Of a DNA stretch of 64,000 bases, positions 36,201-46,400 are shown piece after piece. Location: NCBI GenBank assembly GCA_014268975.2, contig CP077096.1:2130501-2194500 (forward strand), read 5' to 3'. The position numbers were made by a program, and so were the translations under genes. Each line of letters begins with the position of its first letter. Positions within the stretch are counted from its first letter, which is position 1. The notes under the pieces were generated by a model. That model had not been told where the DNA came from. It did not search any database and saw nothing but the letters and a program-made list of their open reading frames with translations. The stretch comes from Pseudomonas wayambapalatensis (GTDB lineage Bacteria > Pseudomonadota > Gammaproteobacteria > Pseudomonadales > Pseudomonadaceae).

Positions 36201-37697
36201 GTGGCTCGCAACCGTGCAGATGGCCAGCCAGGTATGGCGCTGGTGCTGACCGGCCTCGGCGTGCGGGAGCTCCCTGCGCTGGCGACACAGACGGGTTTTC
36301 TCCATATAACCGAAATGACGCTGGTGAACATGCAGTTGCAGACGGTGCCTGCCGAGTTCCTACGACCGTTTGGCGAGCTATTGACCTTGAACCTGGACAA
36401 CAACAACCTGACGACCTTGCCGAGCGGGCTTGCACATCTGGGACAACTGCGTGAACTGACCATGGCCGGCAACCGCTTGCAACTCACTGCGGATGACTAC
36501 ACGACGCTGGCCGGCCTGCAGCAGTTGCGCGTCCTGGACCTTGGCAACAACCCGTTGTCGACGTTCTCTCTCGGCCTGGCAGGCCTGCCGCGCCTGCGTC
36601 AGCTTGGCTTGCGCGACACCTCGTTGACTGAGATCCCCGAATCGCTGGGCCTGGGGGTCTCGTTAGACTATGTCGATCTACGCGACAACTTGATCGATAC
36701 CTTGCCACAAGGGCTGGGCGACTCTCGTATTTCGCTGCGTCGTGGGCTTGCCTTGCATGGCAATCCATTGCCGCTGGACTACCAGCAGCGTTGGTTGGGA
36801 ATCCAGACCCCCTCTGAAAGCGATGCGAGCCTGGAGGGCGAGCCTGGCTCGATGCAGGTGTGGCAGGATGGACTCTTGGGGCCTGAGCGTGTGTCTCGGG
36901 CCATACAGTGGGACAGATTGAGCGACGAGCCGGGCAGCGGCGATTTTTTCCAGTTGCTGCATGATTTGGCGCGTACCAGTGATTTTCGCGTGGCGCGCTC
37001 GAATCTGCAGGAGAGGGTCTGGTCGGTGTTCGATGCGCTGGAGCAGAACACAGCGCTACGAAGGGAGTTGTTCGAATTGGCAAGCCTGCCGCGCTCCTGC
37101 GTCGACAGCGTCATTTCCTCGTTCGGGGCCTTGGAAGTGCTTGCACTGTCCTCCACGGCCGTGAGTGATATGACCAACGTTGGCGAGGCGCAATTGTTGA
37201 GTCTGGCTCGCCGCCTGTTTCGTCTGGACCGCGTCGAGGCCTATGCCCGCGAAGATATGCAGCGCCGACGCAACGATGGGCGCGATGTCGATGAGGTGGA
37301 GGTCAGCCTTGCCTACCGGGTTGGCCTGGCGAGTGCGTTGGATCTGCCGGGACAGCCGAGCAGTATGCAGTTCGAAACGGTCGCTGGAGTGTCAGAGAGC
37401 GATCTGGCTGCTGCACGTACGGCGGTCCAGGAGTCCGAGGCAGGCGAGGCGCTGATCACCTACATCAGTGAACGGGACTTCTGGTCCCGCTATCTGCGCC
37501 AGCAACACAGCGATAGCTTCGACGCGCTCGAGACGCCGTTCTGGGAGCGCATGGAAGCGCTGGATGCCCAGCGAAGTACCATGGACGACCAGACGTACCT
37601 GACGAATGTCAGCAAGCTTGCGAGCGAGCGTGAGCAGGTCGTGATCGGCGAGGCCAAGCGCCTGACCCGCGAGGCTCTGGCCCGGCTGGCAAACTGA
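33225..37697 (+). CDS. Giant DUF6543 - LRR - NEL effector-like protein 1
   Basis: A protein of 1,490 residues and the first of three tandem paralogs. The N-terminal motif DEFIAENLPDWLSKA opens a large toxin-like part (DUF6543/dermonecrotic-toxin type). It contains a hydrophobic hairpin around residues 382-452 that brackets GHQHEALEHLLGV. GYLLSGRG lies near residue 898. Leucine-rich repeats run about 1026-1166. The C-terminal part fits a NEL-type (IpaH/SspH) E3 ubiquitin ligase: catalytic Cys1292 in SCVDS, with Asp1294, then EVEVSLAYRVGLASALDLPG. AAGGAG stands eight bases before the chosen ATG. No classical signal peptide is seen. NEL ligases modify host proteins, so a secreted effector is likely, but the export route is unknown. 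Confidence 0.82.
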   Translation: MPAAEQSVDMLDEFIAENLPDWLSKASVEEITALRAAYAEHRASEELLVQSFADVQPPHTFAKTLLQDAIRESTGKTLDLDHALWRERWQNYSLLGGEELIVHHSFEPALDHLMQNFVENQSFDGHSGLIHAAPGQPLDTAPLLIDSKILSGICRSVDVGKHYQALLDKVVDGALSLELREEKRQRLALAVALAVVKKQLSAADVAMLRQVLAGVSPSHPDSASVSVKRLRILGCSLATGVTFELLGTPPGSLPADATRTVGIILYLAHRPLQRFASWGDLNTYCQQLLADPQGLTQILYSLQMKDRASFLTLLRKRLKDPKPDLEVTGHALSNGLFNDLTSLHIAQLRADSAYLLVSNATADENNKRSRLDTLESVGSSLLQMASFFVPGLNELLLAQMVVETLTETYEGVTDWHRGHQHEALEHLLGVAETVAVNAVLVAGGKAVAQGFKRSAFVEAMVPVQTSAGGRLWVQDLEPYRSTDKPANTKCGHDGLYRHGDRAWWRYQNHDYEVRNDPQRAQWHMVHRAGNRRFNPGLQWNGECGWRLAWQKPQQWQGARVLLEHLWPQALELDAQQCSQVLTIADIDEDGLYERVAQQQRLPVALRDTLERYVLDKRIDTFFAALHKNQPAGDEALMQACIDQLPAEDRVAARRRQSILDREHELRAWVMDKLSGDYLQRDALMVIVTKDFPRLPDVYAHDIVQQASVDQRQHMALKLALPLALSEQARQALVTSRVCRMLQGLYLKNAYSDHLPDLVFALLRRVTTWPSRTNFEVRRDSLSGHVLSRMHTLDPAYPPKVLVHHLGQMQVYEGGRRLFTDGQPAPGGLLETLLHFLPKTECERLGWTGSEAIAKMRADLQARLPEGRGHLLAMMGISTTKPRFTAPRRVSGGRFGYLLSGRGDASRLVERTLQDRLRSLYPGFDAQQLMAHLSSLERQPGSTFSALLREEESFRQLDQTLNIWSEAASSAVQRPIRRVVADELRRCWRRQGVVARNRADGQPGMALVLTGLGVRELPALATQTGFLHITEMTLVNMQLQTVPAEFLRPFGELLTLNLDNNNLTTLPSGLAHLGQLRELTMAGNRLQLTADDYTTLAGLQQLRVLDLGNNPLSTFSLGLAGLPRLRQLGLRDTSLTEIPESLGLGVSLDYVDLRDNLIDTLPQGLGDSRISLRRGLALHGNPLPLDYQQRWLGIQTPSESDASLEGEPGSMQVWQDGLLGPERVSRAIQWDRLSDEPGSGDFFQLLHDLARTSDFRVARSNLQERVWSVFDALEQNTALRRELFELASLPRSCVDSVISSFGALEVLALSSTAVSDMTNVGEAQLLSLARRLFRLDRVEAYAREDMQRRRNDGRDVDEVEVSLAYRVGLASALDLPGQPSSMQFETVAGVSESDLAAARTAVQESEAGEALITYISERDFWSRYLRQQHSDSFDALETPFWERMEALDAQRSTMDDQTYLTNVSKLASEREQVVIGEAKRLTREALARLAN

Positions 37698-37727
37698 GTG
37701 GCGCGCGGCACTGGCGTTTTTCGCCTG

Positions 37728-37745
37728 GCGGCCTAAGATGGCCGC
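37728..37745. promoter_or_regulatory. Inverted repeat before the AraC gene
   Basis: GCGGCC-TAAGAT-GGCCGC is a perfect dyad with 6-base arms, 21 bases before the regulator's start. TAAGAT in the centre also resembles a -10 box. It could be an autoregulatory site; no known consensus is matched. Confidence 0.35.
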
Positions 37746-37766
37746 TGGGCGAGCCCGGGACAACTG

Positions 37767-38804
37767 ATGACCGAGAAAGACACCATCTCCATGCAACTGG
37801 TGCGCGAAGCACTCTTGCAGACCTGCCCGCAGGGCATGGGCGATCCTGTGTTGCTGGCGCGTGCTGGCATCGACCCGCAGCAACTCGACCAGCCTCATGC
37901 TCGGGTCGGTGCCGACGCCTATGCGCGCCTGTGGCGCCTGCTGGCGCGGCGCTGCAACGATGAGTTCTTCGCCATGGACCCGCGTGGCCTGCGCAGCGGC
38001 AGCCTGGCCTTCCTCTGTCGGGCAAGCATGGCGCAGCCCACGCTCGGCGCCGGGCTGGAGACTGCCTTGGGGTTTCTCTCGTTGATGCTCGAAGACCTGC
38101 AGCCGGGGTTGGTGCGCCAGCAGAGCCTGGCCGAGATCGCGATCAACGAACCGCGCGATGAGCCCCGGCGTGCCTTCACCTATTTCACGTTCTGGATGAT
38201 CGTCCATGGCGTCGCCTGCTGGCTGGCGGGCCGCCGCATCCCCATCCTCGCCATCGACCTGCGCTGTGCCGAGCCGCCGTTCTGCGACGACTATCGGGTG
38301 ATGTTTTCCGAGAACCTGCAGTTCGAGCGCCCGCGCACGCGCATGATCATTGCCGCCGATTGCCTTGACCTGCCCCTCAGGCGCACGCCCGAGGAATTGC
38401 AGAAGTTTCTCGCCGAGGCTCCGGGCAACATCCTGGTCAAATACCGTGACCCTGAAAGCCTCGCCCGGCGCGTGCGTCGCATCCTGGGCCAGCTCGACCC
38501 CGGCCAGTGGCCCGACGCCGAACGCATGGCCCGCGACTTGTGCCTGTCGTTATCGACCTTACGCCGTCGTTTGGCAGAGGAAGGGCAGACTTATCAGGGG
38601 CTCAAGGATAGCGTACGCCGACAGCTGGCGATCGACTGGCTGAGCGAGGGCTCGCTGGCGATGAGCGATATTGCCGAACGCCTGGGGTTTGCCGACGCCA
38701 GTTCGTTCTATCGCGCGTTTCGTAAATGGTTTGGCTGCAATCCTGGCGGGTATCGAGCCTTCGTATTGGAGGGCACGCAGGTACAAGGCAAGGATTCCGG
38801 CTGA
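37767..38804 (+). CDS. AraC-family regulator (OruR/arabinose-binding-domain type)
   Basis: A 345-residue regulator. The N-terminal ligand-binding half (about residues 1-190, including SMQLVREALLQTCPQGMGDP and RVGADAYARLWRLLARR) is of the PF12625 type found in OruR-like proteins. Two helix-turn-helix motifs follow at the C-terminus: LCLSLSTLRRRLAEEGQTYQ, then MSDIAERLGFADASSFYRAF. Relatives in pseudomonads lie beside a short-chain acyl-CoA degradation operon like the one at 48-53.6 kb, which is its plausible target. Here, however, it sits between two giant effector genes (69 and 39 bases away), so control of those is equally possible. Confidence 0.88.
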   Translation: MTEKDTISMQLVREALLQTCPQGMGDPVLLARAGIDPQQLDQPHARVGADAYARLWRLLARRCNDEFFAMDPRGLRSGSLAFLCRASMAQPTLGAGLETALGFLSLMLEDLQPGLVRQQSLAEIAINEPRDEPRRAFTYFTFWMIVHGVACWLAGRRIPILAIDLRCAEPPFCDDYRVMFSENLQFERPRTRMIIAADCLDLPLRRTPEELQKFLAEAPGNILVKYRDPESLARRVRRILGQLDPGQWPDAERMARDLCLSLSTLRRRLAEEGQTYQGLKDSVRRQLAIDWLSEGSLAMSDIAERLGFADASSFYRAFRKWFGCNPGGYRAFVLEGTQVQGKDSG

Positions 38805-38843
38805 ATACCGGGTGTCGCCTGCACCAAGGTGGAGGTTCCCAAC

Positions 38844-41800
38844 ATGAGGACACCTTCGATGACCACCCCTCTGGCGGCACCCAAAGCAGACCCTGTCGAT
38901 GAGTTCATCGGCGAAAACCTGCCCGAATGGCTAAGCAAGGCGCCGCCGGCGCGGATCACGGCTCTGCGAGAGGGTTTCGCCGCCCATCGTCGAACCGAGC
39001 AAGGCCTGGCAACAGCCTTGCAGCGCCTGGTGCCTCTGCAAGCGTTTGCCCTGCCATTGCTGCAGCAGGCACTGGAGCGCGATCTGGGCCTGAAGATCGA
39101 CCTGCTGTCGGTGTTGTGGCGTGAGCGTTGGACCAAGTTTTCGTTGCCGGGAAACCAGGCGTTCGATACCTACCAGTCTCATCACCCGGCCCTCTACCAC
39201 TTGTTGCAGAATTTTCCCGACGATGCCGAGTTTGGCGAGGGCAGTGGGTTCGTCGCCAAGCAGTCCGACGACCGCAATGTCCCGCTGTTGTTCGCTGACG
39301 CCAAGGGAGTGGCTCAGGCTTGCAACCGCTTGGACATCGGCAAACGCTATCAGGCCCACCTGACGGAGGTGTTCGACCCGTCCACCCTTGCGCTGTTGGT
39401 CGAAGACAAGCGCCAGCGCTTCGACCTCGCCATCGAAATTGCCGCGTTGAAAAAATCATTGGTGCGAGCCGACCTGGATCTACTGCGCTTGGTCAGTGCC
39501 GGCAAGCCCGTTTTTCACGTCAGCTACGACATCGTCAAGGTGCGGCAATTGGCATTGCTCGGCTACCCGCTGGAGGGAGCCTTGACCGTCGAATTGGGCA
39601 ACGTCTGGCCGCCACGGGTGGTGCCGGCGAGCTTGCGCGTCGAGGCTGTGTTGCTGTACCTGCCAGACCAGCCGCTATGCCGATTCGACTCTTGGCGTGC
39701 ATTGCAGGATGCACTGGTGACGCGCCTGCAGAGCCCCACGACCCAGGCGAAGCTCATCGAACGCATGGCCCTCAAGGATCGGGCGAGTTGTCAGCAACGC
39801 CTGAGTGTCCGTCTGAAAGATGCCAAACCCGACCTGGAGCCCAAGGGCGAGCTACTGACAGGCAATGTCTTCGTCGCCCTGGCCGACGCGCAGGTGAAAA
39901 GGCTGCGCAGCGATGCGCGCTATCTTGCGGTTCCGACCCAGCACGTCAATGACGATCGCAAATGGGCCAAGCTCCGAGCCCTGGAGCGCGTGGGTGAAAC
40001 CTTTGTGCAGTTGGCGGGGTTGTTGGTTCCGGCGCTCAATGCGGTGTTGATCGGCGCACTGGTGGTGCAAGTGCTCGAGGAGGTGTTCGAAGGTGTCGAT
40101 GACTGGACACGCGGTCACCAGCATGAGGCACTGGAGCACCTGTTCGGGGTGGTCGAAAGCGTGGCGGTCAATGCCGCGCTGGCGGGTGCGGGGCATTACG
40201 TCGCGCGGACCTTCAGCCGCAGCGCTTTCGTCGATGAGCTGGTGCCGGTGTCTACCCAGGCGGGCACCCACCGCCTGTGGCATGAAGATCTGTCACCTTT
40301 TCGAGTGCAGACGTTACCCGCCGGGGCGGTGCTGGGCGAGAACGGTCTGTACAGCGATGGGGTGAATCACTGGTGGCAGCAGGAGGGATACTTCCATTCA
40401 GTGCATCAGCCCGACACGCTCGGTGAGTGGCAACTGCGCCGTATCGATGGTCATGCGGGTTTTGCACCTTCGCTGTTCGGTAATGGCAAAGGCGCCTGGC
40501 ACCTGGCTTGGCAACGACCAAGAGAGTGGCAGGGGGCGCGCACCCTGCTGACGCACTTGTGGCCTTGGGCAGTGGAGCTCGATGACCTGAAGACCGCGCA
40601 GGTTCTGCGGATCTGCGGTATCGACGAGGCCGCTTTGCGAGGATTCGCCGTGGAGCGGCGCCCTCTGCCCGCTGTGCTTCGCGATACGTTGCTGCGCTTC
40701 ACGGCCAGTGCACGCATCGATACGTTCTTCAATGCGCTCGAGCAAGATGTCGCACACGGCGCGGACGCGTCGTTGTTCGACTACTGCCTGGAGCAATTGG
40801 CGGATCCGGCGCTGGACGTCGAGAAACATGCTGGACAGATGATCGACGATGCGCCGCGGCTGCGTCAGGCGCTGATGACGCACCTGTCTACGCCAGCGTT
40901 GCCGGACGGTGCAGACCTGAGCCTGATCCGACGTGACTTTCCCGGATTGCCCGAGGCCTATGCGCTCGATCTGCTGTCTCAGGAAAATGCCGCGCTCGTC
41001 GAGCAGATGAACAGCCGCAAGCGCATTCCGCTGGCTCTCGCCGAGCAGGCGCGTGAAGCCTTGCAGTCGGCACGTATTGCCCGGGCGATCGAGGCACTGG
41101 TGCTCGGCAACAGCTACAGCGATGATTTGCCTGAGCTGGTGTTTGGCCTGCTGCGTCGCCATGCAGGGTGGCCTATGCAGATCAACTTCGAGGTGCGTGA
41201 GGGCAGCGCCTTCGGCCGCTTGACCAGTCGCCTGTTTCCCTCCGCTGCGACGGGTGAACTGAGGACGCTGGTCTGGAAAGAGGGGACGCTGCGTGTCTAC
41301 CAGGATGGCATCGACGCGGACGGGGCACCTGAGCCGCCCAGCGATCTGTTTGCCAGCCTCCTGGCCTTCCTGCCCGGCGAGCACCTCGAGCGCCTGGGGT
41401 GGTCTGGCGAGACCGGGACCACAGTCATGCGCACCGATCTGCTCGGCTGGTTGCCTGCCTCGCATGACGAGGTGGCGACCCTGTTGGGAATGACGGCTAT
41501 TCGTCCCAGGTTTCGTCCTGGCAGACGTATGCCGGATGGTCGTTTTGGTTATCCGCTCAGTGGTCGCGGCAGCGCTGGCTCGCCGGCGGCGCGAACCTTG
41601 CGCACCCGTATACGGGCACTGTATCCGGGCTTCAGCGACCAGCAGGTTGAAACCTATGCCGAGCTGCTTGAGGGCCAGGGTTCCGCATTCGCAACCCTGC
41701 TTGGCGAGGAGCTGGAGTTTCGACGCTTGGACCGAGCCTTGCGAACCTGGATTCAAGTTCCGGGGCTGGCCCCGGCGAGGGCGGCACGACAGGTGGTAGC

Positions 41801-43313
41801 CGATGAGCTGCTGCGGATCTGGCGTACAGAAGGCCCGGTCGTACACCACGGGGGCGATGCAGGCATGCGTTTGAGCCTGGTTGGAGTACCGGTCGGTGAG
41901 CTGCCGACCTTACCCGTGAATACCAATTTCCGGCATGTCCAGGAGTTGGACCTGGTCAACCTGCGACTCTCTTCATTGCCTGCAGGGTTTCTCAGGTATT
42001 TTGGCCGACTGCGCAGCCTCAACCTCGCTAACAATTCACTCTCCAGTCTGCCGGGGGAGTTGGAGCGTTTGAGCAGCTTGCGCATTCTCAACCTGTCACG
42101 CAACAACTTGCGGTTGGGGGCGTCGGCGTACGGGGCGCTGGGGGGGCTGCGGCATCTGCGCGTCCTGGACCTCAGCCGTAATCCGCTAGGGTCGTTCGCC
42201 CTGTCGCTGCGCTCCTTGCAGCGGCTTCACGAGCTCGATCTGCGTGCGACCCAGCTGACGGTGTTTCCTGCGGGGCTGGAGCAGGCCGAATTGCTGGAGA
42301 GTGCCGATTTGCGTGACAACGAAATCAGCGCACTCCCCGATGGCGTGCTGCAAGCGCCCACTGTGCTGCGCCAGGCTTTGCGGCTTGAAGGCAACCCCTT
42401 GCCCGACGATTACTCCCAACTTCTATTGGGAGCACAGAGCCAGGCCGGGGCGTCGGCTCTGGATGCTCGCACGCTCTGGCTTGAACACTTCGAGGATACC
42501 GAGCGTGAGCGTCGCGCGGCACAGTGGGACCGGCTGCTCGAGGAGGACGGCAGTGAGGAACTGTTCGCGTTGCTCGGGCGTTTGGTGCAGAGCAGCGACT
42601 TCCGCTTGGCCCGAACCAACCTCGAACAGCGTGTCTGGACGCTGCTGGACGCGATACAGGGCGATACGCAACTGCGTGAAGACATCTTCAACCTTGCAGC
42701 AAACCCTACCACTTGCGTCGACAGCGTGGCTTCCTGCTTCAGCGCCCTGCAGGTCCGGGCGTTCGTTGCCAGCGGTTTGCGCGATGTGCCCGCAGCGCAA
42801 GCGCAAAGTACCCGACGGATGCTGGGGCGCAGGCTGTTTCGTCTCGACAGGGTCGAGCAGTACGCCCGTGCCGACATGATGCAGCGAGTCGCGGATGGGG
42901 CCGGGGTCGACGAGGTCGAGGTGAGTCTGGCCTATCGGGTGGGGTTGGCCCGCGACCTGGACCTTCCCGGTCAGGCTCGGAGCCTGCAGTTCGAGACGAT
43001 TGCCGGCGTGACCCGCGCGGATCTCGATGCCGCGGCGGCACGGGTACGTGAAGCCGAGGCCAGTGACGAGCTGGCCCAATTCATCAGCGAACGCGACTTC
43101 TGGCTCGATTACTTGCGAACAACCGAGCCTGCACAGTTCGCGGCCATCGAAGAACCCTCGGACGATCAGATGTCGGCACTCGACGACCGCAGGGACGGGC
43201 TGACCGACCTGGAGTACCTGGCCGAGGCCAAATCGTTGAAGCAGTCGCGTGAAGCCGAGTTGCAGGCATTGGCGTTGCGCTTGACCCGCGATGCTTTGGG
43301 CGCGGGTCGCTAG
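38844..43313 (+). CDS. Giant DUF6543 - LRR - NEL effector-like protein 2
   Basis: A protein of 1,489 residues, paralogous along its full length to the previous giant gene. The N-terminus DEFIGENLPEWLSKA, the hairpin with GHQHEALEHLFGV near residue 425, GYPLSGRG near 902, leucine-rich repeats about 1032-1169 (LDLVNLRLSSLP, LRSLNLANNSLSSLP, LRVLDLSRNPLGSF) and the NEL region with Cys1291-Val-Asp are all in the same order. The ATG at 38844 follows GGAGG by eight bases; an earlier GTG frame is rejected. It starts 39 bases after the AraC gene and may be cotranscribed. Ligase residues appear intact, so it should be catalytically competent. Confidence 0.82.
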   Translation: MRTPSMTTPLAAPKADPVDEFIGENLPEWLSKAPPARITALREGFAAHRRTEQGLATALQRLVPLQAFALPLLQQALERDLGLKIDLLSVLWRERWTKFSLPGNQAFDTYQSHHPALYHLLQNFPDDAEFGEGSGFVAKQSDDRNVPLLFADAKGVAQACNRLDIGKRYQAHLTEVFDPSTLALLVEDKRQRFDLAIEIAALKKSLVRADLDLLRLVSAGKPVFHVSYDIVKVRQLALLGYPLEGALTVELGNVWPPRVVPASLRVEAVLLYLPDQPLCRFDSWRALQDALVTRLQSPTTQAKLIERMALKDRASCQQRLSVRLKDAKPDLEPKGELLTGNVFVALADAQVKRLRSDARYLAVPTQHVNDDRKWAKLRALERVGETFVQLAGLLVPALNAVLIGALVVQVLEEVFEGVDDWTRGHQHEALEHLFGVVESVAVNAALAGAGHYVARTFSRSAFVDELVPVSTQAGTHRLWHEDLSPFRVQTLPAGAVLGENGLYSDGVNHWWQQEGYFHSVHQPDTLGEWQLRRIDGHAGFAPSLFGNGKGAWHLAWQRPREWQGARTLLTHLWPWAVELDDLKTAQVLRICGIDEAALRGFAVERRPLPAVLRDTLLRFTASARIDTFFNALEQDVAHGADASLFDYCLEQLADPALDVEKHAGQMIDDAPRLRQALMTHLSTPALPDGADLSLIRRDFPGLPEAYALDLLSQENAALVEQMNSRKRIPLALAEQAREALQSARIARAIEALVLGNSYSDDLPELVFGLLRRHAGWPMQINFEVREGSAFGRLTSRLFPSAATGELRTLVWKEGTLRVYQDGIDADGAPEPPSDLFASLLAFLPGEHLERLGWSGETGTTVMRTDLLGWLPASHDEVATLLGMTAIRPRFRPGRRMPDGRFGYPLSGRGSAGSPAARTLRTRIRALYPGFSDQQVETYAELLEGQGSAFATLLGEELEFRRLDRALRTWIQVPGLAPARAARQVVADELLRIWRTEGPVVHHGGDAGMRLSLVGVPVGELPTLPVNTNFRHVQELDLVNLRLSSLPAGFLRYFGRLRSLNLANNSLSSLPGELERLSSLRILNLSRNNLRLGASAYGALGGLRHLRVLDLSRNPLGSFALSLRSLQRLHELDLRATQLTVFPAGLEQAELLESADLRDNEISALPDGVLQAPTVLRQALRLEGNPLPDDYSQLLLGAQSQAGASALDARTLWLEHFEDTERERRAAQWDRLLEEDGSEELFALLGRLVQSSDFRLARTNLEQRVWTLLDAIQGDTQLREDIFNLAANPTTCVDSVASCFSALQVRAFVASGLRDVPAAQAQSTRRMLGRRLFRLDRVEQYARADMMQRVADGAGVDEVEVSLAYRVGLARDLDLPGQARSLQFETIAGVTRADLDAAAARVREAEASDELAQFISERDFWLDYLRTTEPAQFAAIEEPSDDQMSALDDRRDGLTDLEYLAEAKSLKQSREAELQALALRLTRDALGAGR

Positions 43314-43413
43314 ATCGCTCGGTTGCAGGCCATGGTTGGAGTTCATTCCTCCTGCCGTGGCTTGAGGGGGCCGGCGATAGTGCATGGCGAAGTTTGCGAA
43401 AGGAGCCTATCCC

Positions 43414-46400
43414 ATGACATCTGTTTCTCCCCCGACCGTCGGCAAACCCAGCGTTGCCGAGGCAGTCGATGACTTTATCCGCACCGGGTTGCCCGACTGG
43501 CTCAAGCGCGCCTCGCCGGCCCAGATCAACCGCCTGCGGGACCGCTTCAAGAGCAGCCGGGCCAGCCAGGACAAGGTACGTGCGGCAACGCTCGACCTGA
43601 TCCCGCTGCACACCTTCGCACTCGAGCAGTTCACGGCCTTGCTCGGCGGCCGGTTGCCGAAGGGCAGTACGCTCGATCAGTTGCAATGGCTGGATGTCAG
43701 GCGCGAGTTTGGCCTGGTTCCGGGCGTGCATTGGCCGTTCTATCGACCGGATTACAAGCGCCAGCCAGGGTTGTTGCGACTGATGCAGAACTTCCACGCC
43801 GATGACGCCGTACTCGAGGGCAGCGGGCTTGTGCATCCGGGGGCCGATGCTGTGCTGTCAGGCCCGGCAAGCGATCTGGCACGCGACTGTCGCAAGAAAA
43901 ACGTCGGCAGCCTTTACCAGGCGCAGTTGGAAAAGGTTTTCAGTGCGTCGAACTGCGCGCTGCTGGCCGAGGACAAGCGCTCGAGCTTGAGCCTTGTGAT
44001 CGAGATTGCAGCGCTCAAGGGGGAGATATCGGCGCTTGAGCAGGTCGCCCTGCAGGATATCGCCCAAGGTCGACCCGAGCAGCACGAGACGCTGCTGCGA
44101 GGCTATCCCGGCATGCTGACGGTGTTGGGATACCGTATCGTCGATGGCTTGACTATCGCTCTGCGCGACGCTGCAGGTGTGAGCAAGGGCATCATCCTGT
44201 ACCTGCCCAGCGACCCACAGCATGCCCTGCGTCGCTACGACTCGTGGGAAGACTTGTGTGCCGCCCTGATCACTGCGCTTGGGGACAAGACCTACCTGGT
44301 GTTCTTCAGTGGCCTGATTGCGCTCGAGCAGCGCCCGGCGTTCCTGCAGACACTGGGCAAACGCTTGGCCGATGCCAGCCCGGACTTGCAGATCGAAGGC
44401 AGTACAGCGCAGGGCGAGCTGTTCGCGGAACTGGTGGCACAGCAGGTCCGACGGGTGAAGTCCGACGCGCGTTACCTGTTGGTGCCGACTGCTGATGCTG
44501 ATCATGCTGCGACCCAGTCACGCCTGCAGGCGTGGCAGTCGGTCGGGCTTGGCCTGGCCAATCTGGCGGGGCTGTTCATTCCAGCGATCGGGGCGATGCT
44601 GTTTGGCCAGTTGGTGGTGCAGACCCTTTCGCAGGTGTTCGAAGGGGTGTTGGACTGGACCCGTGGTCATCAACACGAAGCCCTTGAGCATCTGTTCGGG
44701 GTGGCCGAGACCGTTGCTGTCACGGCTGCGGTGGCGGGAGGCGCAGCGGTGGTTGCGCGCGGGTTCACCCGCGCCAGTCATGTCGATGGCCTGGAACCTG
44801 TCGCTGTGCCGGGCGTCGGCATGCGTCTGTGGTCAAACTCGCTGGCCCCTTATGTTGCCGAGCCGCAACAGCCGCGCCTGCAGGATGATGGGCTTTATAG
44901 CAGTGCCGACACGCGCTGGCTGCGGGTTGGCAAACGTTTCTTCGCGGTGCACCAACCCTCGGCTAAAGGTGGCTGGCGCGTGCGTCATCCGCTGCGTGTG
45001 GCTGCCTATGGGCCGGCACTGGAAACCCTTGGCGAGCGTGGCTGGCGGCTGCACCTGGAGCGACCGCTGGAGTGGTCGGACGAGGCACGGATGCTGCAGA
45101 GCCTGTGGCCCCAGGAGCCGCTGTTGACCCGCACCGAGGCCATGGCCGTTCTCGACATGGCGGACATGAGCGTCGAAGAACTGCGTGGCTTGCTGGTGGA
45201 CAACCGTGAGCTTCCGGCCAATCTGCGTGAAACGTTGCGACGCTTCGACGCGGACCGGCAGGTCTCGGCATTCTTCACGGCGCTGGCCGCGGATCAGGCA
45301 CCCGCGGACGATGCGCGCATCGAGGCGTGGTGCCTGGCGTTGCCAGGTTCGCGCAAGGCGGACAAGGCCACGCTGCGCACGACCTTGCTGGCGCAGGGAT
45401 CCGCGCTGCGCCACGATCTGTTCCGGTATCTGGTGGCCGAGAACCTGCCTGCAGACCCGTTGTGTACGCTGTTGCAGCGCGACTTTCCTGGGTTGCCTGC
45501 ACGCTATGCCCAGCAGGCAACTGCCAGGGTGTCGAGCCATCTGCGCAAGATCGCCCTGGCTGAATCACGTGTGCCGTTGGATGTGGCGAACGACGCCCGC
45601 GGCCTGTTGCAGCTGGCCCGCCTGAACCGCGCTTGCGAATCGCTGTACCTGGACAATGTATACAGCGACGAGGGCGCCGAGCTGATCCTGGCGCTGGCGG
45701 CACGGCTACCCGGGTGGCCACAGGCGTTACGCCTGGTGCTGCGCGAAGGAGCCCTTGATGGGCGGGTGGTCAAGGCTATCGGACCGGTTGCCGACGCTGC
45801 CTCCCAGGTCACATTGGTGCACAAGGACTGCCAGTTCCAACGCTATGACCATGACGCACGGAAGCAGGGTGAACCTGCGATGTCCCTGGGACAGGCGCTG
45901 ATCGACGCGCTGTCGGTCGAGGTGCGGACCGAACTGGGACTGGCAGGTGCAAATGCAGATTTGCTGTTGCGCACGGCGTTGCGTGCACAACTGCCGGGCA
46001 CACGCAGTGAGCGTGTGCACCTGCTGGGCTGGACCCTGGGGAAACCGTGGTTCAACCCCGGACGGCGCATGGCCGATGGGCGTGTCGGGTATCCGCTCAG
46101 TGGGCGTGGGCAGCCCGGCTCGTCCTGGCAGGCGCTGCTGGATCGTCTACGCGCGATCTACCCGGATCTCTTGCCCGCCCAACTCGAGGCGCGGCTGAGC
46201 CAGATGCAGCAGGCGTCCGGGTCTGTGTACCGGCGACTGGCCGAGCTTGAGCATGATTACGAACGGCTGGAGAGTGCACTCACGGGGTGGCTCAGCGCCG
46301 GGCTTGGCGGCAGCAGCCACGCCGCTCGCGCCCAGGCTGCCGAGCGCATGCGCCAGGCCTGGCGCCTTCAGGAAGGGCAGCAGACCCTGGTGCTCAGTGG

